Shown here piece by piece: positions 34,401 through 43,460 of a stretch of DNA of 64,000 nt. Positions within the stretch are counted from its first letter, which is position 1. Each line of letters begins with the position of its first letter. Made by a program: the position numbers and the translations under genes. Source of the DNA: Bradyrhizobium sp. SK17 (lineage in GTDB: Bacteria; Pseudomonadota; Alphaproteobacteria; Rhizobiales; Xanthobacteraceae); contig NZ_CP025113.1 of assembly GCF_002831585.1 (NCBI RefSeq), positions 6,215,001 through 6,279,000 on the forward strand. The letters are read 5' to 3'. The notes under the pieces were generated by a model. It worked only from the letters and a program-made list of their open reading frames with translations, had not been told where the DNA came from and did no database searches.

Positions 34401-35306
34401 CGCAAACAAGATGCGATCCGCGCCTGTCCCTGTCAGCACGACCCTGTCATCGCCCAGGCCCGGAATGACGATAGTCCCGTCACCAGGCGGACTGATGGTG
34501 TCGTTGCCGCTCGTTCCGCGGACCGCCGCATTCGCCGCAATCGTTGCGCGATCCCAGACCGTTCCATCAGCAAACTTGAGATGACTGACTCCCTTGGAAT
34601 TGCCATCACCCGAGAACTGATACTTGACAGTGAGGCTGTCGCCCGTCGACGTCACGGTGACGACCATTTGATCGCCGGAACGGCTGAGTTGGACTTCGGA
34701 GGAGAGAATGTCGGTCAGCTCGAGCGTGTCGCCCCTTTGATAGCCTGATCCCGGATTATCAAGCGTATCGTGACCATCGCCCTTAGCGAATTTGATCGTG
34801 TCGCTTCCGGCTCCAGAGACGCTGATCGTGTCATCTCCCCGGCCAGCATCGACCGTGACACCATCGGCAGGCAGCGAAATTGAATCATTGCCGCTGGTTC
34901 CGCGCACCCAGGCGTGGACCGCGATGGTCGCACGATCCCATACCGTGCCGTCGGCAAAGGTAATTTGCTCGATTCCTACATAGGATGAACCTGATCTAAA
35001 CTGCCCGGCAACGGTGACAATCTCACCCGTCGCCAAGATCTGAACAAGCAGGTTTTCGCCGGATCGGGTCAAGGCCACGCCACCGGGCGCGACGTCCAGC
35101 AGGCGAAGTGTATCGACTTCGGCAGCCTGGTCCACTCCATCATCTATTGTGTCGTTTCCGTCACCAGCACGGTACAAATAGGTGTCACTACCTGAGAATC
35201 CGCGGATCACATCCTGACCGCGACCACCATTCAGCAAGTCGTCTCCGTTCGTACCGTCAATTTGATCATTTCCGTCCGTGCCGCGTTGCTCGGCCCGCGC
35301 AGCCAC
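31458..35306 (-). CDS. C-terminal part of giant RTX adhesin-like protein (frameshifted)
   Basis: The open frame encodes 1282 aa, starting from a GTG, and is the natural continuation of the 2183-aa frame upstream. It begins with GTDGNDQIDGTNGDDLLNGG (haemolysin-type Ca2+-binding repeats). Three to four 129-aa units (FAKGDGHDTLDNSGSGYQR) and five 122-aa units (GKTVTIKSEFSPYNSG, IYGFDGRNDTLVAGLGDKYL) follow, then a short Ala/Ser-rich tail ending STMSAAWHA. Such a tail usually holds the type I secretion signal. If one G is restored near 35309, it reads on from the upstream part as one 3441-aa protein. As assembled, this part lacks the N-terminus and the upstream part lacks the export signal. Confidence 0.85.
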   Translation of the reverse strand: MAARAEQRGTDGNDQIDGTNGDDLLNGGRGQDVIRGFSGSDTYLYRAGDGNDTIDDGVDQAAEVDTLRLLDVAPGGVALTRSGENLLVQILATGEIVTVAGQFRSGSSYVGIEQITFADGTVWDRATIAVHAWVRGTSGNDSISLPADGVTVDAGRGDDTISVSGAGSDTIKFAKGDGHDTLDNPGSGYQRGDTLELTDILSSEVQLSRSGDQMVVTVTSTGDSLTVKYQFSGDGNSKGVSHLKFADGTVWDRATIAANAAVRGTSGNDTISPPGDGTIVIPGLGDDRVVLTGTGADRILFAKGDGHDTLDNSGSGYQRNDTLELNDILPSEVQLSRSGDQLIVKVPATGDSVTVLYQFYNGGSSVYGINYIKFSDGTIWDRATIAVNSPVRGTSGNDTINPPGDGTIVIPGLGDDRVVLTGTGADRILFAKGDGHDTLDNSGSGYQRNDTLELTDILPSEVQLSRSGDQMIVKVPATGDSVTVLYQFYNGGSSVYGINYIKFADGTIWNRTTIDATAVESTPGYEIVLGTGNQLVNGDGKQHRYVYSTIGGDDVINDANSQSTLLMQDIASTGVTLSRDRDSWDLVLTVTSTGKTVTIKSEFSPYIGGLGVNFSDGVSWTRDQVEQKLLDQASAANGGSIYGFDGRNDTLVAGLGDKYLNGKDGIDTYIYTSAGGNDVIDDISGTLVMQDIASTGVTLSRDHDSWDLVLTVASTGKTVTIKSEFSPYNSGLGINFSDGVSWSRDLIEQKLLDQASAANGGSIYGFDGRNDTLVAGLGDKYLNGKDGTDTYIYTSAGGNDVVDDTGGTLVMQDIASTGVTLSRDRDGWDLVLTVTSTGKTVTIKSEFSPYNSGLGINFSDGVSWSRDQIEQKLLDQASAANGGAIYGFDGRNDTLVAGLGDKYLNGKDGTDTYIYASVGGNDVIDDTGGTLVLQDIASTGVTMSRDRDGWDLVLTVTSTGKTVTIKSEFSPYNSGLGINFSDGVSWSRDQVEQNLLDQASAANGGSIYGFDGRNDTLVAGLGDKYLNGKDGFDTYIYTSAGGNDIVDDNGGALVLQDIASTGVTLSRNAGNDDVMLAVTSTGKTVTLMNELSPYNTGLGVSFSDGVSWSRDQVRDAATTYTWVGSTSNASLSGNAYGTNVFQFGGGTEVANGGARSNFYQVSSGTGQATINLPTASGSKNELDFVGISNDQLWFGRSGDNLFVDLLGTNTSVTVNGWFSGAGSQLQEITAGGLKIDGQVSQLVQAMATYSANNPGFDPTSSSLHTVPNDTSLQSTMSAAWHA
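31971..33620 (-). repeat. Five tandem units of exactly 366 bp in the RTX gene
   Basis: The anchor CTGATCCCTGCTCCAG (with small changes) recurs at 31971, 32337, 32703, 33069 and 33435, a constant 366-bp step. A second anchor, gcgat(a/g)tcctgca, recurs at 32131, 32497, 32863, 33229 and 33595 with the same step. Each unit encodes 122 residues. Differences between units are mostly synonymous, pointing to recent duplication or gene conversion. Confidence 0.9.
33700..35040 (-). repeat. Second RTX repeat family, 387-bp period
   Basis: The cttgat(a/g) anchor at 33801, 34188 and 34575 is spaced by 387 bp, with a diverged fourth unit 384 bp further on. Units encode 129 residues with FAKGDGHDTLDNSGSG, LELxDILPSEVQLSRSGDQ and a KFxDGTxWDRATI end. 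Outer boundaries are approximate. Confidence 0.8.
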
Positions 35307-38300
35307 ATCCGCCTTCCCCAGACAGTTCCATCGGAAAACACGAACTGCTCGACACCGGATTGAGTCCAGGCGAACTGATTCCGCAGCGTGAGTGTCTCGC
35401 CGGTGGCAACGATGCGAATGACGAGGTCCTTGCCGGTCCTTAAGGTCTCGATGGCGTCAGAATTCAACCCAACGAGCTCGACACGGTCGATGCCGTCGAC
35501 ATTGTCTTCGATAACAACGTCGTTTCCAGAACCGACGCCAAAGCGATAGACGTCGCTTCCGGCATAGCCCTCCATGGTGTCGTCGCCGCCGCCACTCTCG
35601 AAGGTTTCCGACGCGCTCGATCCAGTCAGGTGCTCGGCCGCCGATGTACCGAGGATAAGTCCCCCTTCGAGATGGGCAACTATTGCACTTCGATCCCAAA
35701 CTGTTCCGTCAGCGAATTCGACGCGCTCGATCCCCGACCCCGGTGCTTCAGCGAGTTGACCCTCCAATGTGATCGTGCCCGACAGCCCGATGCGGAGCAC
35801 CAGATCTTTCGTGCTGAGAGAACTGCGACCAACGCGCACGTCCGCCGGAGCAATTCCAGCGGCAAGAACAAGGCGGTCGACGTCATTTGCCGCTTCGGTC
35901 TCGACAATGCGATCGTCGCCGTCGCCGGCCGCATAGAGGTACTGATCGCTGCCCGACTTGCCAACCAGGCGATCGTTCCCGCCGAGCCCCTGCAAGACAT
36001 CGGCTCCGACGCCGCCGGTCAGAATATCGTCCGCGGCGGTTCCGACGAAGATATCGGGTCCATCCGTGACCCCGATAGTAACGGTCGATGTGACCGATAG
36101 ACCATCCGCATCGGTTGACCGAATGGTCAAGGCCAATTGCGGGGTTGCCTCGAAGTCGATCACAGCTCCGGACTTGACGCGAATCTCATTGCCGACGATC
36201 TCGAAGAGATCAGCCGCACCGCCCACAATTGCGTAGGTATGGGTGTCACCCACGTTCGGGTCGCTGGTCGACAGCGTGCCCACCACGGTGCCGGCGGGAG
36301 CATTTTCCTGGACCTGGCCACCCGCTACAGCAATGCTGGTTGGCGCAAGATTGTCGAACGAACGGAAACTGAAATCGCTCGCCGACAGCGCCGCAAGGCT
36401 GACACCGGTCAAGGTCAACGTGCCGTTCGCTCCAGCCGCGATCACAACATCGGAGCCTACCTGGCTCGCGGCTGCCACCACCGCGTCGAAATTGGCAAAG
36501 ACCTGACGGTCAAATTCGATTATTGCCCCGGCTCCGGCCACGAAATCTGTAATCCGGTCGTTACCGAAATTCTGACCGAAGAGGAACGTATCGGCGTCGC
36601 CACCGCCGGACAACACGTCGTCGCCCGTTCCTCCATCCAGGATATCCCGGCCAAGGTTGCCGTTCAGGATATCGTCGCCTGCTCCACCGAGCAGATGGTC
36701 ATCGCCCATTCCGCCAAACAGCGTGTCCGCACCGTCACCACCTTCGATGACGTCATCACCGGAACGTCCGTCCAGAATGTCGGACCCGGAGCCTCCGATC
36801 AGCAGATTGGCTCCGGCATCGCCGAATATCTGGTCGTCGAAGGCAGTGCCGATCACATTCTCCACGCTCTCGATCTGGGCAATCGTACGCAGGGTGCCGG
36901 TGGTCACTGACATTGCATCGGTCGTCTGCGCTTCCTTCTGGAAGTTCACGAGATCGACCAAGACTGCGGCGCCAAAGCCGCTGAAATCCGCGGTGTCTAC
37001 TCCCTCGCCGCCATTCAGGTCGTCCTTGTCGCCAGCTTCGCTTACGCTGACGACCAGCACATCATTGCCCAATCCGCCATACTGGAGGTCGCTTCCCGCC
37101 TTGCCGTCGATGATGTCATTGCCGGCCTCGCCATAGAGATTCTCGGAGATGGCCGAGCCAATGATCACATCGTCCCCGGGCGTTCCGGCGAAGAACGGGG
37201 CTGCCGTCGTACCAGCGATCGTTGCCCGGTCCCATTCAGTGCCGTCGGCGAAGCGAATGATCTCGATTCCATGCCCCGGAGCACGGAAGTCGTCGGTGAA
37301 CTGGCCGACGATCCGAATCGCCTCCCCTGTGTCCTTGATCGTGATCAGGAGATCATTGCCCGCACGGCTGAGCTCGACGCCGGCAGGATTGATATCCTTG
37401 AGGACAAGCGAATCGGGAAGGGTGTTTCCACCCGCGGCCTGATCATCGATCGTGTCGTTACCATCGCCCTTGCTGTAGATGTAGGTGTCGCTACCGTCCT
37501 CCAGACTATGATTTGAGGTGACGATCAGATCGTCACCCTTGCCGCCCTCGAACGTGTCGTTCCAGGTACTGCCACTGAGCACGTCCCGCCCGTCGGTGCC
37601 GCGGAACCAGGCCTCTTGCTGGATCCGCACACGATCCCATTGGGTACCGTCGGCAAAGCGAATGATCTCCATTCCTTGCCCCGGAGCCCGGAAATCGTCA
37701 TCGAATTGACGGATGATCCGGATCGTCTCCCCGGTCTCCTTGATCTTGACCAGAAGGTCGAGGCCCACCCGGCTCAGTTCTATTCCGGCAGGGTCGATGT
37801 CCGTCAGGACGAGCGTATCGGTGAGCTTGGTCCCGCCTGCTGCGGAGGCTCCTTCATCGATCGTATCGTTGCCATCGCCCTTGTTATAGATGTAGGTATC
37901 GGCGCCGTTCTCAAAGCTGTAGTTGGAATTGACGATGAGGTCGTCGCCCTTGCCGCCCTCGAATGTATCATTCCAGCCCTCGCTCCATCCCCCGCCACTC
38001 AGCACGTCCCGTCCGTCCGTGCCGCGGTACCAGGCCTCCTGCTGGATACGTATCCGATCAAACTTGGTGCCGTCAGCGAAACGGATGAACTCCAGTCCCT
38101 GTCCCGCGGCATGAAAGTCGTCACTGAATTGGCCGGCGATCCGGATCGTTTCTCCCGTCTCCTTGATCAGGACCAGGAGATCATTGCCCACGCGGCTCAG
38201 CACGGCATCGGCCGGATTGATGTCCTTGAGAACGAGGGTATCCGAAAGCGTCGTTCCGCCTGACGCCCACGCCCCGTCATCGATCGTGTCGTTGCCGTCG

Positions 38301-41300
38301 CCCTTGCTGTAGATGTAAGTGTCGGCACCGTTCTCGAAACCGTGGTTTGAGTTGGTAAGGATATCGTCGCCTTTGCCGCCCTCGAACGTATCGTCTCCGG
38401 CTCCGCCGTCGAGATAGTCGTCTCCTGCGTCGCCATACAGATAGTCGTTGCCATCTCCGCCCATGAGCTGATCGAGACCGCCGCCGCCATGCAACTCGTC
38501 ATTGCCGTCGCGGCCAAATAGAACGTCGTTGCCGTCAGCTCCACTGAGAAGACTGCGATCGCCCCAGAGAATATCGTCTCCATCGCCTCCATCCAAGATG
38601 TCATCCCCGAGGCCGCCGATCAGGAGGTCATTGCCCCCAAGTCCGAACAGCGTGTTGTGACCAATCCCATTCAGGGTCCCGTCACCTCCGATGTCGAAGT
38701 CACCATTGAGAATATCATTGTAGTAGTCGTGACCATCGCGATCGACGAACCCGCGGTAGGAGTCGTTCGATCCAAAATGATATTGTCCGTAGGTGTCTCC
38801 ATAGTGTCCGAACTCATCGTAGAAATAGCTATAGATCAGGGTCTGCGATCCATCGACGTCCCGGTAGAACGAATACGTCTTGATATCCCGCCCGAGATAA
38901 TCCCTGCCCAGACGCTCGAAGATCGCTTGCCGATCCCAGGTGACGCCGCCTGCAAATTCGATCGACTCGATCCCCCACGATGTCTTGTTCCAATCATTGT
39001 GCAGGTTGCCGACGCTGTTGAGCATGTTGTCGACCTGGATCGTCTCACCCGTCGACAGGATGGTGATGAGCAGGGTGTCTCCCTGATTGGACAGACGAAC
39101 GTCATCCGCCGACACGTCGCTCAGCCGCAGTACGTCTCCAACAGACGGCAAACTCTCAGCGATACGATCGTTGCCGTCGCCCTTCTTCCATAAGTAAAGG
39201 TCGGCTCCCTCGCTGCCATCAAGGACATCGTCGCCCTTCTTGCCGATAAAGACATCGTCCAATCGTGAGCCCACGAGCGAGTTAGCCGTGTCATCTCCAC
39301 GGATCCAGGCTTGCTGCTGTATTTGATCCCGGTTGAGCGTCACACCGTCGGCAAAAATGATGCTGTCGATCCCCTGCGCATGACCATGCCAATCCTCAGC
39401 GGAATACGAATGATTGAAGAAGTTGATGTCGTTGATGACCTCTCCGGTCGAGAGGATCTTGATAAGGAGCTGATTTCCGGAGCGCGACAATTCGACGTCA
39501 GCGCGATTGATGTCCGTCAGAATGAGACGGTCGGCGGTCGATTCAGTCCAATCATCGATGGTGTCGTATCCATCGCCTCGACCGTAGAAAATGGTGTCAT
39601 TGCCATCGCCCGGCCGGATCAGATCGTCTCCCTTGCCGCCATGGATGATATCATTACCTGCGGAGCCGTTGATCACGTTGCCGTATCCATCGCCGCGATA
39701 CCAGCTCGCATTCTTGATCTGCGTCCGATCCCATTCCGTCCCATCGGCAAAGCGCAGAATATCGATGCCCTGTCCGGCGAAGAAGCCCTCGACCGCCACC
39801 GTTCTCTGTGTCCCCGTGACGTGGATCAACAGATCATCGCCGATCCGGTCGAACGTGAGGTCCGCTGAATTCAAGTCGGTGAGTACAAGTCTGTCAGTAT
39901 CCGTCGTTGGTCCGCTGTCCCGGATCCACAGGTCGCCATCCTGCTTGGCATAGACGTAGATGTCGCTGCCGGCCCCGCCACTGAGCGCGTCACCACCACC
40001 GCCGCCGATGAAGACGTCTTGACCAGAGGTGCCGTTGATACCTTCGGCCGCTGTGGTTCCGAGAAAGGCCGTTCCATCAGCGATGTGAATTGCAACTACT
40101 CGCAGAGTCTCGCTGGCGATGTTCACTAGACGCGGGACCACAGCTCGGGCGTATGCCGCGCGATCCCCATCAAAAGCAGCGCTGACAATGCCGTCTAGGC
40201 CACAGAGGGCCCTAATGAGATAGGTCGCCTGATCGCCGGCCCCGATTGGAGCGTTCGCAATAATTGCATCGAGCACTGACACTATGTTTCCGGGCGAACC
40301 GAGAGACGGACTATCAGAACCGCGAACGTCTAACGCCAATGCCCCAAAAAATAGATAAGGACTCGCAAACGCGTCAGCAATACTAATCGTCCCACGAGCT
40401 AGTCCACTTGGAATTACCTGCGCCAAAAACGCAACTTCGAAGATACTCAATATTTGCTGAAATGTGGCTTCAATTTGCGAACCGAAGCCAGCTGTGCTCG
40501 GAAAGGTACGAAGCCCATCGCCGCGCCGACTCTCCACGTAAGTCTGGCCGAAGAACGCTTCCTCGAAGGCCAAATGACGCCCGTCAACGTATGGCCCACG
40601 ACCAGCAGGGCCAACATCTTGCACGCCCGCCCAGCGCAATAGTAGCGCTTCGAGCCGAACGCGCAGTTCGGCAGGCGGGAGCTTCAGAGCGGTATCCGCA
40701 AGCGCCGTCCAATCTGCGCGGAATGAGCCATCAGTACTTGCCTTGTAGGCCACGCTGTGAAGGAGACCCGACCCAGTAAACTGCGGTAGCAAGCTAACAC
40801 CTTCGACGGGGATGAAATCACCCTCGTCCGGTGCAGCATGCCGCTTATCGACTTGCAGACCGATCGACTGTATAATTCCGTCCGTACCATTGCTGTTCGT
40901 AAATGCGCCTTGATATGCAACTAGGTTGCCGGCGTTGGTTCCTCCAACGGCAATGCGCATTAGGGATATCGAAGTAACACCCGCTTCTGCGAGCGTCTCA
41001 AGCTCCCCCTGGTCCGAGACGCCGTTCTGATTGAGATCTCTCCAAACTCGCAGCTTGCTGAAATCCGCATCCTTCGAATCTATTACTCCATCCTGATTAG
41101 AATCGAGGATCTCCAGAACCGCAAAGCCGTCCTCAGTATCAGATCCGAATAGCTCCAATCCGTTGTCAATAGTCCCGTTCCCATTGCTATCTATCGCGAG
41201 GATTCCGTCATTCGGGTTGATCCACGCGGTACGCTCCGAAGAACCGTCGCCCGCGAAGTCGAAATGTGTGCCAGATTCGTCCAATGATGAGAGCTCAATG

Positions 41301-41782
41301 CCGTTGTTGTTGAGATCCAACACAAGCGGGTCGTGATTTTCATGTCGCAGGAATGGAGTCAGTTTGTCCCAGAGAAAATCGGCGGCTTTCGTGCCCAGCC
41401 AAGCCCCACCCCACGCCAAACCGACCGCGATCAACCCGAGCGCAAGAGGGGGGATGAGTAAGGGGGCCTCGGCAACCAAAGCCGCGCCGAGAACTGCTTC
41501 CAAGATTGTCGGAAGCGCTGCCGCGAGTAAGAGGCCAAGATCGGCTCCAACATTTGCGCCTAGCCATTCCGCGAATATCTGACCAACGACCTCAGGTGCT
41601 GACTTTTCCAGATTGTGCCCTTCGATATAGGCGCTCTCCACCGAGCCTAGATAATTGGCAAACAATCCAAGTAAGTTTCCAACAGCTTTCGCCTGTGGGC
41701 TAGTCGACGCCGAATTGAGCGTCGCTCCGATGGCCGAGATGACGTCGGCGAGATCTTTGACATCGCTAGCTGTGGTCGGCAT
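35231..41782 (-). CDS. Giant RTX/cadherin-repeat protein, N-terminal part (frameshifted)
   Basis: As read, 2183 aa. The N-terminus has hydrophobic Ala/Gly-rich helices (about residues 75-135), then EF-hand-like Ca2+ sites (LDLNNNGIELSSLD, AIDSNGNGTIDNG, LDSNQDGVIDSKD). Several blocks of GGxGxDxLxG haemolysin repeats and VWDRxxI modules follow. A cadherin-like domain appears near the C-terminus (PTSIAVAGGQVQENAPAGTVVGTLSTSDPN). It ends off-frame at RTETTC just after FSDGTVWG, where the repeat pattern calls for continuation into the frame at 35306. ATG 41782 has GGAGAAT upstream and lies inside the end of the preceding gene. Likely a secreted Ca2+-dependent adhesin or surface-layer protein exported by the adjacent T1SS. 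Confidence 0.85.
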   Translation of the reverse strand: MPTTASDVKDLADVISAIGATLNSASTSPQAKAVGNLLGLFANYLGSVESAYIEGHNLEKSAPEVVGQIFAEWLGANVGADLGLLLAAALPTILEAVLGAALVAEAPLLIPPLALGLIAVGLAWGGAWLGTKAADFLWDKLTPFLRHENHDPLVLDLNNNGIELSSLDESGTHFDFAGDGSSERTAWINPNDGILAIDSNGNGTIDNGLELFGSDTEDGFAVLEILDSNQDGVIDSKDADFSKLRVWRDLNQNGVSDQGELETLAEAGVTSISLMRIAVGGTNAGNLVAYQGAFTNSNGTDGIIQSIGLQVDKRHAAPDEGDFIPVEGVSLLPQFTGSGLLHSVAYKASTDGSFRADWTALADTALKLPPAELRVRLEALLLRWAGVQDVGPAGRGPYVDGRHLAFEEAFFGQTYVESRRGDGLRTFPSTAGFGSQIEATFQQILSIFEVAFLAQVIPSGLARGTISIADAFASPYLFFGALALDVRGSDSPSLGSPGNIVSVLDAIIANAPIGAGDQATYLIRALCGLDGIVSAAFDGDRAAYARAVVPRLVNIASETLRVVAIHIADGTAFLGTTAAEGINGTSGQDVFIGGGGGDALSGGAGSDIYVYAKQDGDLWIRDSGPTTDTDRLVLTDLNSADLTFDRIGDDLLIHVTGTQRTVAVEGFFAGQGIDILRFADGTEWDRTQIKNASWYRGDGYGNVINGSAGNDIIHGGKGDDLIRPGDGNDTIFYGRGDGYDTIDDWTESTADRLILTDINRADVELSRSGNQLLIKILSTGEVINDINFFNHSYSAEDWHGHAQGIDSIIFADGVTLNRDQIQQQAWIRGDDTANSLVGSRLDDVFIGKKGDDVLDGSEGADLYLWKKGDGNDRIAESLPSVGDVLRLSDVSADDVRLSNQGDTLLITILSTGETIQVDNMLNSVGNLHNDWNKTSWGIESIEFAGGVTWDRQAIFERLGRDYLGRDIKTYSFYRDVDGSQTLIYSYFYDEFGHYGDTYGQYHFGSNDSYRGFVDRDGHDYYNDILNGDFDIGGDGTLNGIGHNTLFGLGGNDLLIGGLGDDILDGGDGDDILWGDRSLLSGADGNDVLFGRDGNDELHGGGGLDQLMGGDGNDYLYGDAGDDYLDGGAGDDTFEGGKGDDILTNSNHGFENGADTYIYSKGDGNDTIDDGAWASGGTTLSDTLVLKDINPADAVLSRVGNDLLVLIKETGETIRIAGQFSDDFHAAGQGLEFIRFADGTKFDRIRIQQEAWYRGTDGRDVLSGGGWSEGWNDTFEGGKGDDLIVNSNYSFENGADTYIYNKGDGNDTIDEGASAAGGTKLTDTLVLTDIDPAGIELSRVGLDLLVKIKETGETIRIIRQFDDDFRAPGQGMEIIRFADGTQWDRVRIQQEAWFRGTDGRDVLSGSTWNDTFEGGKGDDLIVTSNHSLEDGSDTYIYSKGDGNDTIDDQAAGGNTLPDSLVLKDINPAGVELSRAGNDLLITIKDTGEAIRIVGQFTDDFRAPGHGIEIIRFADGTEWDRATIAGTTAAPFFAGTPGDDVIIGSAISENLYGEAGNDIIDGKAGSDLQYGGLGNDVLVVSVSEAGDKDDLNGGEGVDTADFSGFGAAVLVDLVNFQKEAQTTDAMSVTTGTLRTIAQIESVENVIGTAFDDQIFGDAGANLLIGGSGSDILDGRSGDDVIEGGDGADTLFGGMGDDHLLGGAGDDILNGNLGRDILDGGTGDDVLSGGGDADTFLFGQNFGNDRITDFVAGAGAIIEFDRQVFANFDAVVAAASQVGSDVVIAAGANGTLTLTGVSLAALSASDFSFRSFDNLAPTSIAVAGGQVQENAPAGTVVGTLSTSDPNVGDTHTYAIVGGAADLFEIVGNEIRVKSGAVIDFEATPQLALTIRSTDADGLSVTSTVTIGVTDGPDIFVGTAADDILTGGVGADVLQGLGGNDRLVGKSGSDQYLYAAGDGDDRIVETEAANDVDRLVLAAGIAPADVRVGRSSLSTKDLVLRIGLSGTITLEGQLAEAPGSGIERVEFADGTVWDRSAIVAHLEGGLILGTSAAEHLTGSSASETFESGGGDDTMEGYAGSDVYRFGVGSGNDVVIEDNVDGIDRVELVGLNSDAIETLRTGKDLVIRIVATGETLTLRNQFAWTQSGVEQFVFSDGTVWGRRMWLRGPSNAARTEMIKLTVRTETTC

Positions 41783-42416
41783 CGCTATTCTCCATTTTAC
41801 GTACAACACTTGGCGCGACTGGACGCCTCGGTAGAGGCAGCGCGGCGGCACAAATTGCGAAGGCCAGAGGAAGGATCACGAACAGAACGACGTATCCGAC
41901 CACCCTTCCATCGAGAATCGTTTGTTGCAGATCCTTGTGCACCGTATGGCCGGGAACAAAGAGCTCGAGCCAAAGGCCGAACAGGAAGAATGCCAGGGGC
42001 GCTAGAACCTGCCAGTTGCGACGCAAATCGCCAAGGATAGACGGCAGATTGCGTAGGATCGATACCCCGAGGCACGGCAAGGAAGCCGCATAAATCAACA
42101 CGAGCGGCAGAAACAGATTGTCAAACCTCGTCTTCGCAAAAGCGTCATTGGGATCAATCGGATAGACATCCGCAAAGGCTTGCGCGATCGAAGACAGTTG
42201 AAAGAGACGAACGTCGCCACCGGCGGACTGAGCAATGCAGAACACAACAATGGCGATCAAGCTCACTGCGCATTGAAGCAGGAACATGAGGCTCGCTACT
42301 CGCTGAAACAACGGCAAACCGCGTCTGTGAAAGTAGACGTAGTACATTGCCAACCAGAACCCAGCTGGGCGAGACGTCTCAGGCACTAGGTGCCCCTTTG
42401 ACCTGCTCGTCGCCAT
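41766..42416 (-). CDS. Multi-pass membrane protein of the RTX operon
   Basis: A 216-aa protein with about five hydrophobic segments (FWLAMYYVYF, VASLMFLLQCAVSLIAIVVFCIA, LFLPLVLIYAASLPCLGV, VLAPLAFFLFGLWLELF, VVGYVVLFVILPLAFAICAAAL). Its 3' end overlaps the RTX start by 17 nt, so it is translationally coupled to the giant gene. No family recognised; it may help anchor or export the RTX protein, or provide immunity. That is inference from position only. Confidence 0.65.
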   Translation of the reverse strand: MATSRSKGHLVPETSRPAGFWLAMYYVYFHRRGLPLFQRVASLMFLLQCAVSLIAIVVFCIAQSAGGDVRLFQLSSIAQAFADVYPIDPNDAFAKTRFDNLFLPLVLIYAASLPCLGVSILRNLPSILGDLRRNWQVLAPLAFFLFGLWLELFVPGHTVHKDLQQTILDGRVVGYVVLFVILPLAFAICAAALPLPRRPVAPSVVRKMENSDADHS

Positions 42417-42528
42417 GGAACGTACCCATCGCTATTCCCCATATCGACTCTCGAACTCTCCGCGCCGCCGCGCTGAGGCAAAAGTCACGACTATTCCCGG
42501 CATCAGATGCAGTTTGCGCAGACTCGAC

Positions 42529-43320
42529 CTATTTTTCGGCGAACGAATCGAGGAGCGAACGAAGCCGCTTCCTTATCTCGTCGGCCTGGTAGACGTATTT
42601 GCGGCTGAAATCTAATGTAAGAACGCCCCACCCGGCTCCGGTTGGATCCACAATTATGCAATCAGGTCGCTTGTCCGCAACCTTGTTGCACGCGAAAATC
42701 AAAGGGCCTTCAGGCGTATCCTTTAAAAACAGATCGGAGTCAGCCTCACATAATTGGTACCCGAATTCGACCGAGCGAAAAGCGCCCGAGCCTTTCTCCT
42801 CACATCGAAGCTTCCATAGAAGCCTCCGTTCGGACCAATCCAACTCCTTCTGCCCACCGCGGATTCTCGCATTAACCTGATCTCCGTATCCCTCGTAAAT
42901 CGGGCCCTTTACGAACCTGTCAGCATTATTTGCCGTCCTGGGCTCCAGATTGGGAAGCAGAACGTAGATCTCGAACATAGTCTCTCTGGGATCAGCGCTT
43001 GATCCGTTCAGATCCACCAAATAGCTACGTGGAATCTTGTAGATTTTGTCGCCGAAAGCGATCGGGATCGTCCTCGTCTCGAGCGACGGATGATTTTGCC
43101 ACAGCTCCTCAACAGAGGCATGCCTTTGCAACCTGTCCGCTAAGGACTTGTGCTCGAGCAGCAGGTCGGCAGGTTGACAAAACATGTTGTAGCTCAGGAA
43201 GGAGCCTGCGATCGGCGCAACCGCAACGGCGCCACCGACAAGCCACTTCATCACATTGGACGTATCGCTGCGGGTGCGAATGCTCGTTGGATCGTATTGC
43301 CTTCGCCCAAACTCAGACAT
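42529..43320 (-). CDS. Membrane-anchored hypothetical protein of the RTX operon
   Basis: The 263-aa product has one membrane helix near the start (MKWLVGGAVAVAPIAGSFLSYNMF) and a soluble C-terminal domain of about 220 residues with IPIAFGDKIYKIPRSYLVDLNG and FACNKVADKRPDCIIVDPTGAG. ATG 43320 is preceded by AGCGGGGAA; the longer frame is not supported. It lies between the HlyD-like gene and the membrane protein on the same strand. Probably periplasmic; function unknown. Confidence 0.6.
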   Translation of the reverse strand: MSEFGRRQYDPTSIRTRSDTSNVMKWLVGGAVAVAPIAGSFLSYNMFCQPADLLLEHKSLADRLQRHASVEELWQNHPSLETRTIPIAFGDKIYKIPRSYLVDLNGSSADPRETMFEIYVLLPNLEPRTANNADRFVKGPIYEGYGDQVNARIRGGQKELDWSERRLLWKLRCEEKGSGAFRSVEFGYQLCEADSDLFLKDTPEGPLIFACNKVADKRPDCIIVDPTGAGWGVLTLDFSRKYVYQADEIRKRLRSLLDSFAEK

Positions 43321-43460
43321 TTCCCCGCTCCGCTCTTGTCGTCGGCCGGCACGCCGGTGGCATAGCCGGCTGGTGAACCGTGATGATGTGAGTACAGACG
43401 TTCGCTTCAAGCCGAAGCGGCCTGTCGCGTACTCACGCGTATTGAGTGGAGCAAGAGCCA

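Noticed and set aside
31971..35040. CRISPR-like array
   Set aside because: The repeats are 366 and 387 bp, in frame and without spacers; they encode RTX protein modules.
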